Shown here in pieces: positions 48,519-58,481 of a stretch of DNA of 64,000 bases. Numbering within the stretch: position 1 is the first letter of the stretch; every line of letters starts with the position of its first letter. A program made the position numbers and the translations under genes. Source of the stretch: Rhizobium bangladeshense (GTDB lineage Bacteria > Pseudomonadota > Alphaproteobacteria > Rhizobiales > Rhizobiaceae); NCBI RefSeq assembly GCF_001662075.1, contig NZ_LYPL01000001.1, positions 620,001 to 684,000 on the forward strand, read 5' to 3'. The notes under the pieces were generated by a model. The model was not told the origin of the DNA and searched no databases. It saw only the letters and a program-made list of their open reading frames with translations.

Positions 48519-49544
48519 ATGCCAAAACCGAACAACAGTACCGCTCCGCTGCCCTTCCCGATCCTGATCGGCGATATCGGCGGCACCAATGCCCGCTTCT
48601 CCATCCTGTCCGATGCCTATGCCGAGCCGAAGCAGTTTCCGAACGTGCGCACGGCAGATTTCGCGACGATCGACGAAGCGATCCAGAAGGGCGTTCTCGA
48701 CAAGACTGCGGTGCAGCCGCGTTCGGCGATCCTCGCCGTTGCCGGCCCGATCAACGACGACGAAATCCCGCTGACCAATTGCGATTGGGTGGTGCGGCCA
48801 AGAACGATGATCGACGGTCTCGGCATCGAGGACGTGCTCGTCGTCAACGATTTCGAGGCGCAGGCGCTGGCGATTGCCGCCCTGTCGGATGAAAACCGCG
48901 AGCGCATCGGCAATGCCACCGGCGACATGATCGCCTCGCGCGTCGTGCTCGGACCCGGCACCGGCCTCGGTGTCGGCGGCCTCGTGCATGCCCAGCACAG
49001 CTGGATCCCGGTCCCCGGCGAAGGCGGCCATATCGATCTCGGGCCGCGCAGCAAGCGCGACTATGAGATCTTCCCGCATATCGAGACGATCGAAGGGCGC
49101 GTCTCGGCCGAGCAGATCCTCTGCGGGCGCGGCCTCGTCAACCTCTATAACGCCATCTGTATCGTCGACGGCATCCAGCCGACGATGAAGGATCCGGCCG
49201 ACATCACCTCGCACGCGCTTGCCGGCAGCGACAAGGCCGCGGTCGAGACCGTCTCGCTGTTTGCCACCTATCTCGGGCGCGTGGCGGGAGACCTGGCGAT
49301 GGTGTTCATGGCGCGCGGCGGCGTCTATCTCTCCGGCGGCATCTCGCAGAAGATCCTCCCGGCCCTGAAGAAACCGGAATTCCGCATGGCCTTCGAGGAC
49401 AAGGCGCCGCACACCCAGCTGCTTCGCACCATCCCGACCTATGTGGTGACGCATCCGCTGGCAGCCCTTGCCGGACTTTCCTCCTATGCGCGCATGCCGG
49501 CCAATTTCGGCGTCTCGACGGAAGGCCGCCGCTGGCGGCGCTGA
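48519..49544 (+). CDS. glk: Glucokinase
   Basis: 341 residues. ATP-dependent glucose phosphorylation. Phosphate-1 motif [14 protein letters not shown], catalytic region [13 protein letters not shown] (Asp), glucose motif [12 protein letters not shown], and C-terminal [14 protein letters not shown], typical of the Glk (non-ROK) family and length. Follows mgsA by 17 bases; a GC hairpin lies just after the stop. Confidence 0.95.
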   Translation: MPKPNNSTAPLPFPILIGDIGGTNARFSILSDAYAEPKQFPNVRTADFATIDEAIQKGVLDKTAVQPRSAILAVAGPINDDEIPLTNCDWVVRPRTMIDGLGIEDVLVVNDFEAQALAIAALSDENRERIGNATGDMIASRVVLGPGTGLGVGGLVHAQHSWIPVPGEGGHIDLGPRSKRDYEIFPHIETIEGRVSAEQILCGRGLVNLYNAICIVDGIQPTMKDPADITSHALAGSDKAAVETVSLFATYLGRVAGDLAMVFMARGGVYLSGGISQKILPALKKPEFRMAFEDKAPHTQLLRTIPTYVVTHPLAALAGLSSYARMPANFGVSTEGRRWRR

Positions 49545-49550
49545 TCCAGG

Positions 49551-49573
49551 CGCGCGTCCCACCCGGACGCGCG
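49551..49573 (+). terminator. GC-rich hairpin after glk
   Basis: Nine-base-pair stem CGCGCGTCC/GGACGCGCG with a 5-base loop, starting seven bases after the glk stop. There is no T-run, so it may be a Rho-dependent or stabilising structure rather than a classical terminator. Confidence 0.4.
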
Positions 49574-49666
49574 GCGCTCTAGCCAAACCGATCCCAACTC
49601 TTTATAGAGCCGCCAAAAGTACGCGTCGCCCCGCGCCGCGTTTGGTCGAGACAGGAAAGCTCATTA

Positions 49667-51454
49667 TTGGAAGCGGCGGAAAGCAGAAAGCAGAGCGTCA
49701 GCAGCGATACCGTCACCGGCATCCTGAAGCGCATTATCGCTGAAAACGGCCGCGACCATCTCTGGGGTTATGTCTTCGCGATTGCCTGCCTGATCATCGT
49801 GGCACTTTCGACGGCGTTCACTGCCTGGATCATGCGGGCGATCATCGACGAGGCTTTCGCCAATCGCCGCGCCGACGTCGTCTGGATCATCTGTCTTTCG
49901 ATCTTCGTCGCCTTCGTGCTGCGCGGTTTTGCGAGCTACGGTCAGGCGGTGGCGCTTTCCAAGGTCGGCAACGATATCGTCGCCCGATATCAGCGCCGCC
50001 TTTACGCGCATCTGATGACGCTTTCAGTCGGCTTCTTCAGCGAGGCGCGCTCGGCCCAAATCGCCGCGCAGGTGAGCCAGAACGTCAGCGGCATCCGCGA
50101 CGTGCTCAATCTGACGATCACCTCGACGGTGCGCGACCTCCTGACCTTCGTTTCGCTGATCGGCGTGATGGTCCTCCAGGACCCGCTGCTCAGCCTTGCC
50201 GTGTTCATCATGGCGCCGCCGCTGCTCTATGCGCTGCGTTACGTCTCCAAACGGCTGCGCTCGGCAACCCGCGAGGCCGTGCATCTGAACAGCCACGTGC
50301 TGGGCGCCATGCAGGAGACGATCCAGGGCATTGCCATCGTAAAAGCCTTCACGATGGAAGAGGAGCTGGAACGCAAGGTCAACAAACTCATCAAAGGCGC
50401 CGAAAACCGGGCAAACCGGATTGCCCGGCTTTCCGAACGCACCTCGCCGCTGACCGAGAGCTTCGCGGGCTTTGCCGTTGCCAGCGTGCTTGCCTATGCC
50501 GCCTACCGCTCGATCTATTACAACGTGCCGCCGGGCGCCTTCTTCTCTTTCGTCACCGCCTTGCTGCTGGCCTATGACCCGGCCCGCCGGCTTGCCCGCC
50601 TGCAGGTGCAGATGGAGCGCGCCGTCGTCAATGCGCGGATGATCTATGAACTGCTCGATATGGAGCCGCGCCAGCGTGACCTGCCGGATGCTCAGCCGCT
50701 GACGGTGACGCAAGCCAAGATCGAATTCCGCAACGTTTCCTTCGGCTACGGCAATGAGAGCGTGCTGAGCGGCGTCAGCTTCATCGCCGAGGGCGGCGCG
50801 ACGACGGCGCTGGTCGGACCCTCGGGGGCCGGCAAATCCACGGTCATCAACCTCATTCCGCGCTTTTACGACCCGCGCGAGGGCGAGATCCTGATCGACG
50901 GGCAGGACATCGCCCACATCACCAAGAAGTCGTTGCGCCAGCAGCTCGCCTATGTCTCGCAGCAACCTTACCTGTTCGAGGGCACGATCCGCGACAATAT
51001 CCGCTATGGCCGGCCGGAAGCGACCGATGCCGAGGTAGAGGAGGCAGCCCGGCTTGCCTATGCGCATGATTTCATCTGCGCCCAGCCGCAGGGTTACGAT
51101 ACGCCGGTCGGCGAAAACGGCGTGACGCTTTCGGGCGGCCAGCGCCAGCGGCTGTCGATCGCCCGCGCCCTGGTGCGCAATGCGCCGATCCTGCTTCTCG
51201 ACGAGGCGACCTCGGCGCTGGACACGGAATCCGAAGCCGCCGTGCAGAAGGCGCTCGACGAGGCGATGACCGGACGTACCGTCGTCGTCATCGCCCACCG
51301 GCTTTCAACCGTGGTGCGCGCCGACAAGATCGTCGTCATGCAGCAGGGGCGGGTCGTGGAAGAAGGCAATCACGAGACGCTTGCGAAGGTCAGCGACGGT
51401 CTTTACGCTCGCCTCAACAATCTGCAGAGGCCTTCGGCCTCCGATCTAAACTGA
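49667..51454 (+). CDS. ABC exporter, fused membrane and ATPase domains (MsbA-like half-transporter)
   Basis: 595 residues from TTG 49667, preceded by AGGAAAG at a normal distance; no better ATG start lies upstream. Six membrane helices in residues about 30-330, then a nucleotide-binding domain with Walker A GPSGAGKST, signature [10 protein letters not shown], Walker B ILLLDEATSALD and His switch AHRLSTV. A homodimeric exporter of the lipid/multidrug class; substrate not deducible. dapB follows 15 bases later. Confidence 0.92.
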   Translation: MEAAESRKQSVSSDTVTGILKRIIAENGRDHLWGYVFAIACLIIVALSTAFTAWIMRAIIDEAFANRRADVVWIICLSIFVAFVLRGFASYGQAVALSKVGNDIVARYQRRLYAHLMTLSVGFFSEARSAQIAAQVSQNVSGIRDVLNLTITSTVRDLLTFVSLIGVMVLQDPLLSLAVFIMAPPLLYALRYVSKRLRSATREAVHLNSHVLGAMQETIQGIAIVKAFTMEEELERKVNKLIKGAENRANRIARLSERTSPLTESFAGFAVASVLAYAAYRSIYYNVPPGAFFSFVTALLLAYDPARRLARLQVQMERAVVNARMIYELLDMEPRQRDLPDAQPLTVTQAKIEFRNVSFGYGNESVLSGVSFIAEGGATTALVGPSGAGKSTVINLIPRFYDPREGEILIDGQDIAHITKKSLRQQLAYVSQQPYLFEGTIRDNIRYGRPEATDAEVEEAARLAYAHDFICAQPQGYDTPVGENGVTLSGGQRQRLSIARALVRNAPILLLDEATSALDTESEAAVQKALDEAMTGRTVVVIAHRLSTVVRADKIVVMQQGRVVEEGNHETLAKVSDGLYARLNNLQRPSASDLN

Positions 51455-51469
51455 CCTGGTGAGACTGAG

Positions 51470-52294
51470 ATGAGCGATGCTGCGATGAAACTGGTGGTGG
51501 TCGGCGCGGCAGGGCGCATGGGACAGACACTGATCCGGCTCATCCATTCCATCGAGGGCGTGACTTTGCATGCCGCCGTCGAGCGCCCCGGTTCGCCGTT
51601 CGTCGGCAAGGATGCCGGCGAGATTGCCGGGCTCGGCCCGACCGGCGTCATTATCGGCGACGATCCGCTCAATGCCTTCCTGCATGCCGAAGGCGTGCTC
51701 GACTTCACCTCACCGGCGGCGACGGTGGAATTTTCGGGCCTCGCTGCCCAGGCCCGCATTGTCCATGTCGTCGGCACCACCGGCTGTTCGGAAGACGACC
51801 ATGCCAGGATCGCCGCCGCCGCTCGCCATGCCCGCGTCGTCAAGTCGGGCAATATGAGCCTCGGGGTCAATCTGCTGAGTGTGCTGGCGCAGCAGGCAGC
51901 CCGCGCGCTTGATCCTGTCGATTGGGACATCGAAATCCTGGAGATGCATCACAAGCACAAGGTGGATGCGCCTTCCGGCACCGCCCTTCTCCTCGGCGAA
52001 GCCGCGGCCAAGGGCCGCAATATCGATCTCGCCTCGAAATCGGTCCGGGTGCGCGACGGCCATACCGGGGCTCGCGAGGCCGGCACGATCGGCTTTGCGA
52101 CGTTGCGCGGCGGCTCCGTCATCGGCGAGCATTCCGTGCTTTTCGCCGGAGAAGGTGAAATCGTCACCCTGTCGCATAGTGCGGCCGACCGCTCGATTTT
52201 CGCACGCGGCGCCATCAAGGCAGCTCTCTGGGCGCGCGACAAGAAGCCGGGTCTCTATTCCATGCTCGACGTACTCGGGCTTTCTTCCCAATAA
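51470..52294 (+). CDS. dapB: 4-hydroxy-tetrahydrodipicolinate reductase
   Basis: 274 residues. NAD(P)H-dependent step of lysine and diaminopimelate synthesis. Rossmann motif [13 protein letters not shown] at about residues 10-22, [14 protein letters not shown], and the catalytic [20 protein letters not shown] with His-His and Lys. Standard length. Between the ABC exporter and gpmA. Confidence 0.97.
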   Translation: MSDAAMKLVVVGAAGRMGQTLIRLIHSIEGVTLHAAVERPGSPFVGKDAGEIAGLGPTGVIIGDDPLNAFLHAEGVLDFTSPAATVEFSGLAAQARIVHVVGTTGCSEDDHARIAAAARHARVVKSGNMSLGVNLLSVLAQQAARALDPVDWDIEILEMHHKHKVDAPSGTALLLGEAAAKGRNIDLASKSVRVRDGHTGAREAGTIGFATLRGGSVIGEHSVLFAGEGEIVTLSHSAADRSIFARGAIKAALWARDKKPGLYSMLDVLGLSSQ

Positions 52295-52315
52295 CGACAT
52301 TTCGGAGACATTTTC

Positions 52316-52951
52316 ATGAGCGGAACCCTCGTCCTCGTTCGCCACGGCCAGAGCGACTGGAACCTGAAGAATCTCTTCACCGGCTGGAAGGATCCCGATC
52401 TAACTGAACTCGGCATCCAGGAAGCCAATGCCGGCGGCGCAGCACTTGCCGAATACGGGATCAAATTCGACGTCGCTTACACCTCGGCGCTGGTGCGCGC
52501 CCAACACACGCTGAAGCTCATCCTCGACAAGGTCGGCCAGCCCGACCTGCAGACGATCCGCGACCAGGCGCTGAACGAGCGTGACTACGGCGATCTCTCC
52601 GGGCTCAACAAGGACGATGCCCGCGCCAAATGGGGCGAGGAGCAGGTGCATATCTGGCGCCGCTCCTATGACGTGCCGCCTCCCGGCGGCGAAAGCCTGC
52701 GCGATACCGGCGCCCGCGTCTGGCCCTATTACCTTACCGAGATCCTGCCGCGGGTGCTGCGCGGCGAAAAAGTGCTGGTCGCCGCCCACGGCAATTCGCT
52801 GCGTTCGCTGGTCATGGTGCTCGACAAACTGAGCAAGGAAGGCGTGCTTGCCCTCAACCTCGCGACCGGCGTTCCCATGGTCTACAAGCTGAACGCCGAT
52901 TCCACCGTCGCTTCCAAGGAAGTGCTCGGCGACATGTCCGGCGCACATTGA
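52316..52951 (+). CDS. gpmA: 2,3-bisphosphoglycerate-dependent phosphoglycerate mutase
   Basis: 211 residues; phosphohistidine His10 in [18 protein letters not shown], catalytic Glu in [15 protein letters not shown], second His in [12 protein letters not shown]. Interconverts 3- and 2-phosphoglycerate. It is shorter than the E. coli enzyme (250) as in other alphaproteobacterial forms. Last gene before the convergent phnF; a shared hairpin lies between. Confidence 0.96.
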   Translation: MSGTLVLVRHGQSDWNLKNLFTGWKDPDLTELGIQEANAGGAALAEYGIKFDVAYTSALVRAQHTLKLILDKVGQPDLQTIRDQALNERDYGDLSGLNKDDARAKWGEEQVHIWRRSYDVPPPGGESLRDTGARVWPYYLTEILPRVLRGEKVLVAAHGNSLRSLVMVLDKLSKEGVLALNLATGVPMVYKLNADSTVASKEVLGDMSGAH

Positions 52952-52959
52952 AGCCAATT

Positions 52960-52988
52960 GCCGTGCCAGCCGACGACGCTGGCACGGC
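52960..52988. terminator. Hairpin between convergent gpmA and phnF
   Basis: Eleven-base-pair stem GCCGTGCCAGC/GCTGGCACGGC with a 7-base loop, nine bases after the gpmA stop and seven before the phnF stop. No long T-run on either side. Likely a bidirectional terminator. Confidence 0.6.
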
Positions 52989-52995
52989 GCATTTA

Positions 52996-53733
52996 TCAAT
53001 TCTCGATGGTGAACTGCACCCGGTCGGCCGCAAACCGGCTGATCGAATATTGCACCGGCACGCCGTCGAGATCGGTATTCATCGCCTTGGCGATCAACAG
53101 GATCGCACCGGGGGTGAGTTCGAGATCGGCCAGATCAGCCGTGTCGGCATGCGCTGCCGTCACCTCGGTGGTCGCCCGGACATAATCCGCCAATCCAAGT
53201 TCGGCGAAAGCCTTGGTGATCGATTGATGTTTGCGGTAGGCCTCGCCAATCCCGGCGAAGCGTTCGGCGGGAAACCAGCTCGTCGCCTTTGACACCGGCC
53301 GCTTGTCGGCCTCGCGCAACGTCTCCAGCCGGATCACCTTTGCGCCCGTCTTCAGCCGCAGCCAGCGGGCGACCTCGGCGTTCGCCTCCACCGTCAGTTC
53401 ATCGAGCAGCAGGCTGCGCATCTCGCGTGCCTGGTCGCCGATGCCGGCGGTAAAACGCGTGCGCCGGGTGATCGGAAAATTCAGCCGCTCCTTGCGTTCG
53501 ATCAGCGTGCCGCGACCTTGCACCGCCCGGACGATGCCTTCCTGCGCCAATGCTGCCAAAGCGCTACGCACCGTATGCCGGTTGACGCCGAATTGCAGCG
53601 CCAGAACGGTTTCTGGTGGCACCATTCCGGTTCCATCATAGGCGCCGTTGCCGATCGCCTCGCGAATCCGGTCGGCGATCTGTCGCCAGAGCGCCACGCC
53701 GGTCTGTCTTTGCACCTGCTTCAGTCCCGCCAT
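52996..53733 (-). CDS. phnF: PhnF, GntR/HutC-family regulator of phosphonate genes
   Basis: 245 residues. N-terminal winged helix: LWRQIADRIREAIGNG, PPETVLALQFGVNRHTVRSAL, then the wing VQGRGTLI; C-terminal UTRA effector domain (RFTAGIGDQAREMRSLLL through PVQYSISRFAADRVQFTIEN). Divergent from phnGHIJKL, with a palindrome in the shared region. Probably represses the operon until a phosphonate or intermediate is bound. Confidence 0.93.
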   Translation of the reverse strand: MAGLKQVQRQTGVALWRQIADRIREAIGNGAYDGTGMVPPETVLALQFGVNRHTVRSALAALAQEGIVRAVQGRGTLIERKERLNFPITRRTRFTAGIGDQAREMRSLLLDELTVEANAEVARWLRLKTGAKVIRLETLREADKRPVSKATSWFPAERFAGIGEAYRKHQSITKAFAELGLADYVRATTEVTAAHADTADLADLELTPGAILLIAKAMNTDLDGVPVQYSISRFAADRVQFTIEN

Positions 53734-53818
53734 TCCATCCCCTGCCCTGCCATTTCGCGCCTTTTAACAGCCTTCACGCGCCTGAAAAGACGTGGCCGCG
53801 CTACGGGATGTCACACGC

Positions 53819-53847
53819 TTGTCACGGCATCGATTTAGGACTAGATA
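53819..53847 (+). promoter_or_regulatory. Candidate phnG promoter
   Basis: TTGTCA (53819-53824) and TAGATA (53842-53847) with 17-base spacing, ending 14 bases before the palindrome at 53861. Hand-matched; start site not known. Confidence 0.4.
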
Positions 53848-53860
53848 TAGCTTGTATGGT

Positions 53861-53878
53861 TGTCTATATCAATAGACA
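53861..53878. promoter_or_regulatory. Probable PhnF operator
   Basis: Perfect inverted repeat TGTCTAT/ATAGACA with a 4-base spacer, 17 bases before the phnG start and just after the candidate promoter. The TCTATA core is like the sites of HutC-type GntR regulators, so binding here would block transcription of the operon. Confidence 0.6.
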
Positions 53879-53895
53879 TATTGAAGGAAGCAGCG

Positions 53896-54372
53896 ATGAT
53901 ATCAGCGGACAGTAACGACGCTACGTCACAGACGGCCTCCGGGCGTAAACGCGCCGCCGATCTGCTGGCGCGGGCGGAACGGAGCGAACTCTCGGCGGCC
54001 TGGGATGCGTTGCCGGAAAAGCCTGCGACGCATCCATTGCGCGGACCGGAGACAGGGCTGGTGATGGTGCGCGGACGCATCGGCGGCGGCGACGCTCCCT
54101 TCAATCTTGGCGAGGTGACGGTGACGCGCGCGACGGTCCGGCTCGACTCCGGCTCGGTCGGCCATGCGCAGGCGCTCGGCACCGACCGCGAGAAGGCGCG
54201 GCTTGCGGCGATCTTCGATGCGCTCTGGCAGGAGGAGGCGACGAAGGATTTCGTCGAACGGGCGCTGCTTTTACCGATCACTGAGCGGATCGCCGCCGCC
54301 GAACGTCGCATGGCCGACGAGACGGCGGCGACCCGCGTCGATTTCTTCACGATGGTGCGGGGAGACAACTGA
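53896..54372 (+). CDS. phnG: PhnG, C-P lyase complex subunit
   Basis: 158 residues from ATG 53896, preceded by GAAGGA; the 12-residue upstream extension lies in the operator and is not used. Features: RKRAADLLARAERSELSAAW, and MVRGRIGGGDAPFNLGEVTVTRATVRL, followed by GHAQALGTDREKARLAAIFDAL. Part of the PhnGHIJ core that converts alkylphosphonate plus ATP to ribosyl-triphosphate-type intermediates. Overlaps phnH by one base. Confidence 0.93.
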   Translation: MISADSNDATSQTASGRKRAADLLARAERSELSAAWDALPEKPATHPLRGPETGLVMVRGRIGGGDAPFNLGEVTVTRATVRLDSGSVGHAQALGTDREKARLAAIFDALWQEEATKDFVERALLLPITERIAAAERRMADETAATRVDFFTMVRGDN

Positions 54373-54980
54373 TGGGTTTCGACACGGAAGTCTTGACCGG
54401 CGGCTTTGCCGAGCCGGTCTTCCACGCCCAGAGCGTCTTCAAGATGCTGATGCACGGCATGGCCCGTCCTGGGACGATCCAGACCGTTCAGCCCGATGTC
54501 GCGCCGCCTGCGCCGCTCGGCATTGCAGCCGGCGCGATCGCGCTGACGCTTTGCGATCACGACACGCCGGTCTGGCTTTCTCAGGGGCTAACAAAATCCG
54601 CCGTGCCGGAATGGCTCAGCTTCCACGCCGGCGCGCCGCTGACCACGGAGAAGGCCGAGGCACGCTTCGCCTTCACGGAGGCCGGTGCCACGCTTTGCCC
54701 CTTCGGCCTCTTTGCCTCTGGCACGCAGGAATATCCCGACCGTTCAACGACGCTCATCATCGAACTTTCCGACCTCGAGGGTGGGCGCCGGCTGGCGCTG
54801 ATCGGCCCCGGCATCCAGACTGTGACAGAGATCGCACCTGTCGGGTTGCCGGAGACCTTCCTGCGGCTCTGGACCGAGAACCGCGCGCTCTTTCCGCGCG
54901 GAATCGACATCGTGCTGACATCAGCCGAGCGCTTCCTCTGCCTGCCGCGCACCACCAAGATCACAGCAACGGAGATCTGA
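54372..54980 (+). CDS. phnH: PhnH, C-P lyase complex subunit
   Basis: 202 residues. FAEPVFHAQSVFKMLMHGMARPGT is the family N-terminal pattern, with TLCDHDTPVWL, CPFGLFASGTQEYPDRSTT and GPGIQTVTEIAPVGLP later. Structural subunit of the core complex. Overlaps phnG by one base and lies four bases before phnI. Confidence 0.94.
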   Translation: MGFDTEVLTGGFAEPVFHAQSVFKMLMHGMARPGTIQTVQPDVAPPAPLGIAAGAIALTLCDHDTPVWLSQGLTKSAVPEWLSFHAGAPLTTEKAEARFAFTEAGATLCPFGLFASGTQEYPDRSTTLIIELSDLEGGRRLALIGPGIQTVTEIAPVGLPETFLRLWTENRALFPRGIDIVLTSAERFLCLPRTTKITATEI

Positions 54981-54984
54981 GCTC

Positions 54985-56091
54985 ATGTATGTTGCCGTCA
55001 AGGGTGGCGAGGCCGCCATCGCCAATGCCCACCGCCTGCTTGCCGACCGCCGCCGCGGCGACCGTTCGCTGCCGGCGATCGGCATCGATCAGATCGTCGC
55101 GCAGTTGGCACTCGCCGTCGACCGCGTCATGGCCGAGGCCTCGCTGTTCGACCGCACGCTCGCAGGCCTTGCCATCCGCCAGTCGCGCGGCGACATGATC
55201 GAGGCGATCTTCCTGCTGCGCGCCTACCGCACGACGCTGCCACGTTTCGGTTATTCCAAGCCGCTCGACACGGCTGATATGACGATCGAACGCCGTATCT
55301 CGGCGACCTACAAGGATCTGCCGGGCGGCCAGCTTCTCGGGCCAACCTTCGATTATACCCATCGCCTGCTCGACCCTTCGCTGCTTGCCGATGAGGCGGT
55401 CGAGGCGCCCGCGCTGCGTACTGCCGAAACCGGCCGCGTCATGCGCGTCTCCGAAATTCTCGGCGAGGAGGGCCTGATCGAGGCCGACGGCGATATGCCG
55501 GAGGATCACGAGGTCGGCGATCTGACCCGCGAGCCGATGGAATTTCCGATGAGCCGCGACCTTCGCCTGCAGGCGCTCGCCCGCGGCGACGAAGGCTTTT
55601 TGCTGGCGCTCGGTTATTCCACCCAGCGCGGCTACGGCCGCAACCATCCCTTCACCGGCGAGATCCGCATCGGCGAGGTCGCGGTCGAATTCGACGTGCC
55701 GGAACTCGGTTTCGCCGTCTCGCTCGGCGTCATTCAGATCACCGAATGCCAGATGGTCAACCAGTTCAAAGGTTCGGCCAAGGCGCCGCCGCAATTTACC
55801 CGCGGCTACGGCCTGGTTTTCGGGCAGAGCGAGCGTAAAGCGATGGCGATGTCGCTGGTCGATCGCGCATTACGCGCCGAAGAGCTCGGCGAGGATATCA
55901 CCGCGCCGGCCCAGGACGAGGAATTCGTCATCTCGCATTCCGACAACGTCCAAGCGACCGGCTTCGTCGAGCACCTGAAGCTTCCGCACTATGTGGACTT
56001 CCAGGCCGAACTCGATCTCGTCCGCCGCATGCGAAGCGAATTCGAAGCCTCCCGCAGCAGCGGCGAAGACATGAAGGAAGCCGCCGAATGA
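54985..56091 (+). CDS. phnI: PhnI, C-P lyase complex subunit
   Basis: 368 residues. MYVAVKGGEAAIANAHRLLA is the usual start, followed by QSRGDMIEAIFLLRAYRTTL and RRISATYKDLPGGQLLGPTFDYTHR spread over residues 70-125. PhnI with PhnG/H/L displaces the adenine of ATP by the phosphonate. Overlaps phnJ by four bases. Confidence 0.96.
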   Translation: MYVAVKGGEAAIANAHRLLADRRRGDRSLPAIGIDQIVAQLALAVDRVMAEASLFDRTLAGLAIRQSRGDMIEAIFLLRAYRTTLPRFGYSKPLDTADMTIERRISATYKDLPGGQLLGPTFDYTHRLLDPSLLADEAVEAPALRTAETGRVMRVSEILGEEGLIEADGDMPEDHEVGDLTREPMEFPMSRDLRLQALARGDEGFLLALGYSTQRGYGRNHPFTGEIRIGEVAVEFDVPELGFAVSLGVIQITECQMVNQFKGSAKAPPQFTRGYGLVFGQSERKAMAMSLVDRALRAEELGEDITAPAQDEEFVISHSDNVQATGFVEHLKLPHYVDFQAELDLVRRMRSEFEASRSSGEDMKEAAE

Positions 56092-56963
56092 GCGATCTCG
56101 CCAGCTATAACTTCGCCTATCTCGACGAACAGACCAAGCGGATGATCCGCCGCGCCATCCTGAAGGCGATCGCCATTCCCGGCTATCAGGTGCCTTTCGC
56201 CAGCAGAGAAATGCCGATGCCCTACGGCTGGGGCACCGGCGGCGTGCAGGTGACGGCCTCGATCATCGGTCCTGACGACGTGCTGAAGGTCATCGACCAG
56301 GGCGCCGACGATACGACCAACGCCGTGTCGATCCGCGCTTTCTTCCAGAAGGTCGCCAATGTCGCGGTGACGACGCATACGAGCGAGGCGACGATCATCC
56401 AAACGCGCCACCGCATCCCGGAGGAAAGGCTCAAGGCCGGCCAGGTGCTGGTCTATCAGGTGCCGATCCCGGAACCGCTGCGCTTCCTCGAACCGCGCGA
56501 AACCGAGACGCGCAAGATGCATGCACTGGAGGAATACGGCCTCATGCATGTGAAGCTCTATGAGGATATCGCCCGCAACGGCCGCATCGCCACGACCTAT
56601 GCCTATCCGGTCAAGGTGCATGGCCGCTACGTCATGGACCCCTCGCCGACGCCGAAGTTCGATAATCCGAAGATGCACAGGTCGGAGGCGCTGCAACTTT
56701 TCGGCGCCGGCCGCGAAAAGCGCATCTATGCCGTGCCGCCCTATACCGATGTCGTCAGCCTGGACTTCGAAGACCACCCCTTCGAAATCCAGCGCTTCGG
56801 CAAGCCCTGCGCGCTGTGTGGCGCAGAGGAGGTCTATCTCGACGAGGTTATCCTCGACGACAAGGGCGGGCGCATGTTCGTCTGCTCCGATACCGATCAT
56901 TGCGAAGATCGCCGGGCACACGGGCATGCCGGCGAAATGCTGGCCCGGGAGGCTGCAGAATGA
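56088..56963 (+). CDS. phnJ: PhnJ, radical SAM C-P lyase
   Basis: 291 residues; breaks the carbon-phosphorus bond of ribosyl phosphonate to give the alkane and cyclic ribose phosphate. Cluster cysteines Cys241, Cys244 and Cys266 (spacing CX2CX21C), the proposed thiyl-radical Cys272 and the glycyl-radical Gly32 all fall at the same numbers as in the E. coli enzyme. N-terminal FAYLDEQTKRMIRRAILKAI and MPYGWGTGGVQ are family segments. Four-base overlaps with both neighbours. The active-site set is complete. Confidence 0.97.
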   Translation: MSDLASYNFAYLDEQTKRMIRRAILKAIAIPGYQVPFASREMPMPYGWGTGGVQVTASIIGPDDVLKVIDQGADDTTNAVSIRAFFQKVANVAVTTHTSEATIIQTRHRIPEERLKAGQVLVYQVPIPEPLRFLEPRETETRKMHALEEYGLMHVKLYEDIARNGRIATTYAYPVKVHGRYVMDPSPTPKFDNPKMHRSEALQLFGAGREKRIYAVPPYTDVVSLDFEDHPFEIQRFGKPCALCGAEEVYLDEVILDDKGGRMFVCSDTDHCEDRRAHGHAGEMLAREAAE

Positions 56964-57736
56964 CCGACACGCCGCTTCTCAAAGTCAACGACCTCTCGAA
57001 GTTCTATGGCAATCGCATCGGCTGCCGCAATGTCTCCTTCGGGCTCTGGCCCGGCGAAGTGCTCGCCATCGTCGGCGAATCCGGCTCGGGCAAGACGACG
57101 CTGTTGAACTGCATCTCCACCCGGCTGATGCCGACCACCGGCAGTGTCGAATACCACATGCGCGACGGCACCTACCGCGACCTCTACCATATGAACGAGG
57201 CGGAGCGCCGTTTCCTGATGCGCACGGACTGGGGCTTCGTCCACCAGAACCCGGCCGACGGGCTGCGCATGACGGTTTCCGCCGGCGCCAATGTCGGCGA
57301 ACGCCTCATGGCGATCGGCGACCGGCATTACGGCAAGATCCGCTCCACCGCCATCGACTGGCTGGAACGCGTCGAGATCGATGCCGACCGCATCGACGAC
57401 CAGCCGCGCGCCTTTTCCGGCGGCATGCGTCAGCGGTTGCAGATCGCCCGCAACCTCGTCACCGGCCCACGCCTCGTCTTCATGGACGAGCCGACCGGCG
57501 GCCTCGACGTCTCGGTGCAGGCCCGCCTGCTCGATCTCGTGCGCAGCCTCGTCAACGACCTCGGCCTCTCGGCCATCATCGTCACCCACGATCTCGCCGT
57601 CGCCCGGCTTCTGTCGCATCGCATGATGGTGATGAAGGACGGCTACGTCATCGAACACGGGCTCACCGACCGGGTGCTCGACGATCCGCGCGAACCCTAC
57701 ACGCAACTGCTCGTTTCCTCGATCCTGCAGGTCTGA
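56960..57736 (+). CDS. phnK: PhnK, ABC-type ATPase of the C-P lyase complex
   Basis: 258 residues from ATG 56960 overlapping the phnJ stop by four bases. Walker [38 protein letters not shown] (family-specific), signature FSGGMRQRLQIAR, Walker B LVFMDEPTGGLD. It binds the core complex rather than a transporter. 37 bases before phnL. Confidence 0.95.
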   Translation: MTDTPLLKVNDLSKFYGNRIGCRNVSFGLWPGEVLAIVGESGSGKTTLLNCISTRLMPTTGSVEYHMRDGTYRDLYHMNEAERRFLMRTDWGFVHQNPADGLRMTVSAGANVGERLMAIGDRHYGKIRSTAIDWLERVEIDADRIDDQPRAFSGGMRQRLQIARNLVTGPRLVFMDEPTGGLDVSVQARLLDLVRSLVNDLGLSAIIVTHDLAVARLLSHRMMVMKDGYVIEHGLTDRVLDDPREPYTQLLVSSILQV

Positions 57737-57773
57737 GCACCGCTGCAGGTCCAAAACCAGGGAAGAAGACATC

Positions 57774-58481
57774 ATGCCAACGCCCCTCGTCGTTTCCGAA
57801 GTCTCGAAGAGCTTCACCATGCACCTGCGTGACGGCATCCGGCTGCCCGTCGTCTCCGATGTCGCCTTCTCGGTCGCATCAGGCGAATGTGTCGTGCTCG
57901 GCGGCCCGTCGGGCATTGGAAAGAGCTCGCTGCTCAAGATGATCTACGGCAATTATGCGGTCGACACCGGTCAGATCCTCATCCGCCACGACGGCCGCGT
58001 CGTCGATCTCGCCGCCGCCGATCCGCGCACCGTGCTCGACGTTAGGCGCAATACGCTCGGCTATGTCAGCCAGTTCCTGCGCACCGTGCCGCGCGTGGCG
58101 GCGATCGACGTGGTGGCAGAACCGCTCGTGGCGCGTGGCGATGACCCCATCACGGCGCGGGAAAAGGCGGGCGCGCTGCTTGCCAAGCTCAACCTGCCGG
58201 GAGCACTCTGGCAGCTCCCGCCCGCCACCTTCTCCGGCGGCGAGCAACAGCGCATCAATATCGCGCGCGGCTTCATCACCAATCACACGATCCTGCTCCT
58301 CGACGAACCGACGGCTTCGCTCGATGCCAAAAATCGCGCCGTCGTCGTCGACATGATCGCGGAGAAGAAAAAGGCGGGCGTCGCCCTTCTCGGCATCTTC
58401 CATGATGAGGAAGTGCGCGAGGCGGTCGCCGACCGTGTCCTCGACGTCCAGCAGTTCTCGCCGAGGAAGATCGCCGCATGA
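57774..58481 (+). CDS. phnL: PhnL, ABC-type ATPase of the C-P lyase complex
   Basis: 235 residues. KSFTMHLRDGIRLPVVSDV is the PhnL N-terminal pattern, Walker A GPSGIGKSSLLKMI, signature FSGGEQQRINIARG, Walker B ILLLDEPTASLD. Assists the PhnI reaction. Overlaps the acetyltransferase-like gene by four bases. Confidence 0.95.
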   Translation: MPTPLVVSEVSKSFTMHLRDGIRLPVVSDVAFSVASGECVVLGGPSGIGKSSLLKMIYGNYAVDTGQILIRHDGRVVDLAAADPRTVLDVRRNTLGYVSQFLRTVPRVAAIDVVAEPLVARGDDPITAREKAGALLAKLNLPGALWQLPPATFSGGEQQRINIARGFITNHTILLLDEPTASLDAKNRAVVVDMIAEKKKAGVALLGIFHDEEVREAVADRVLDVQQFSPRKIAA

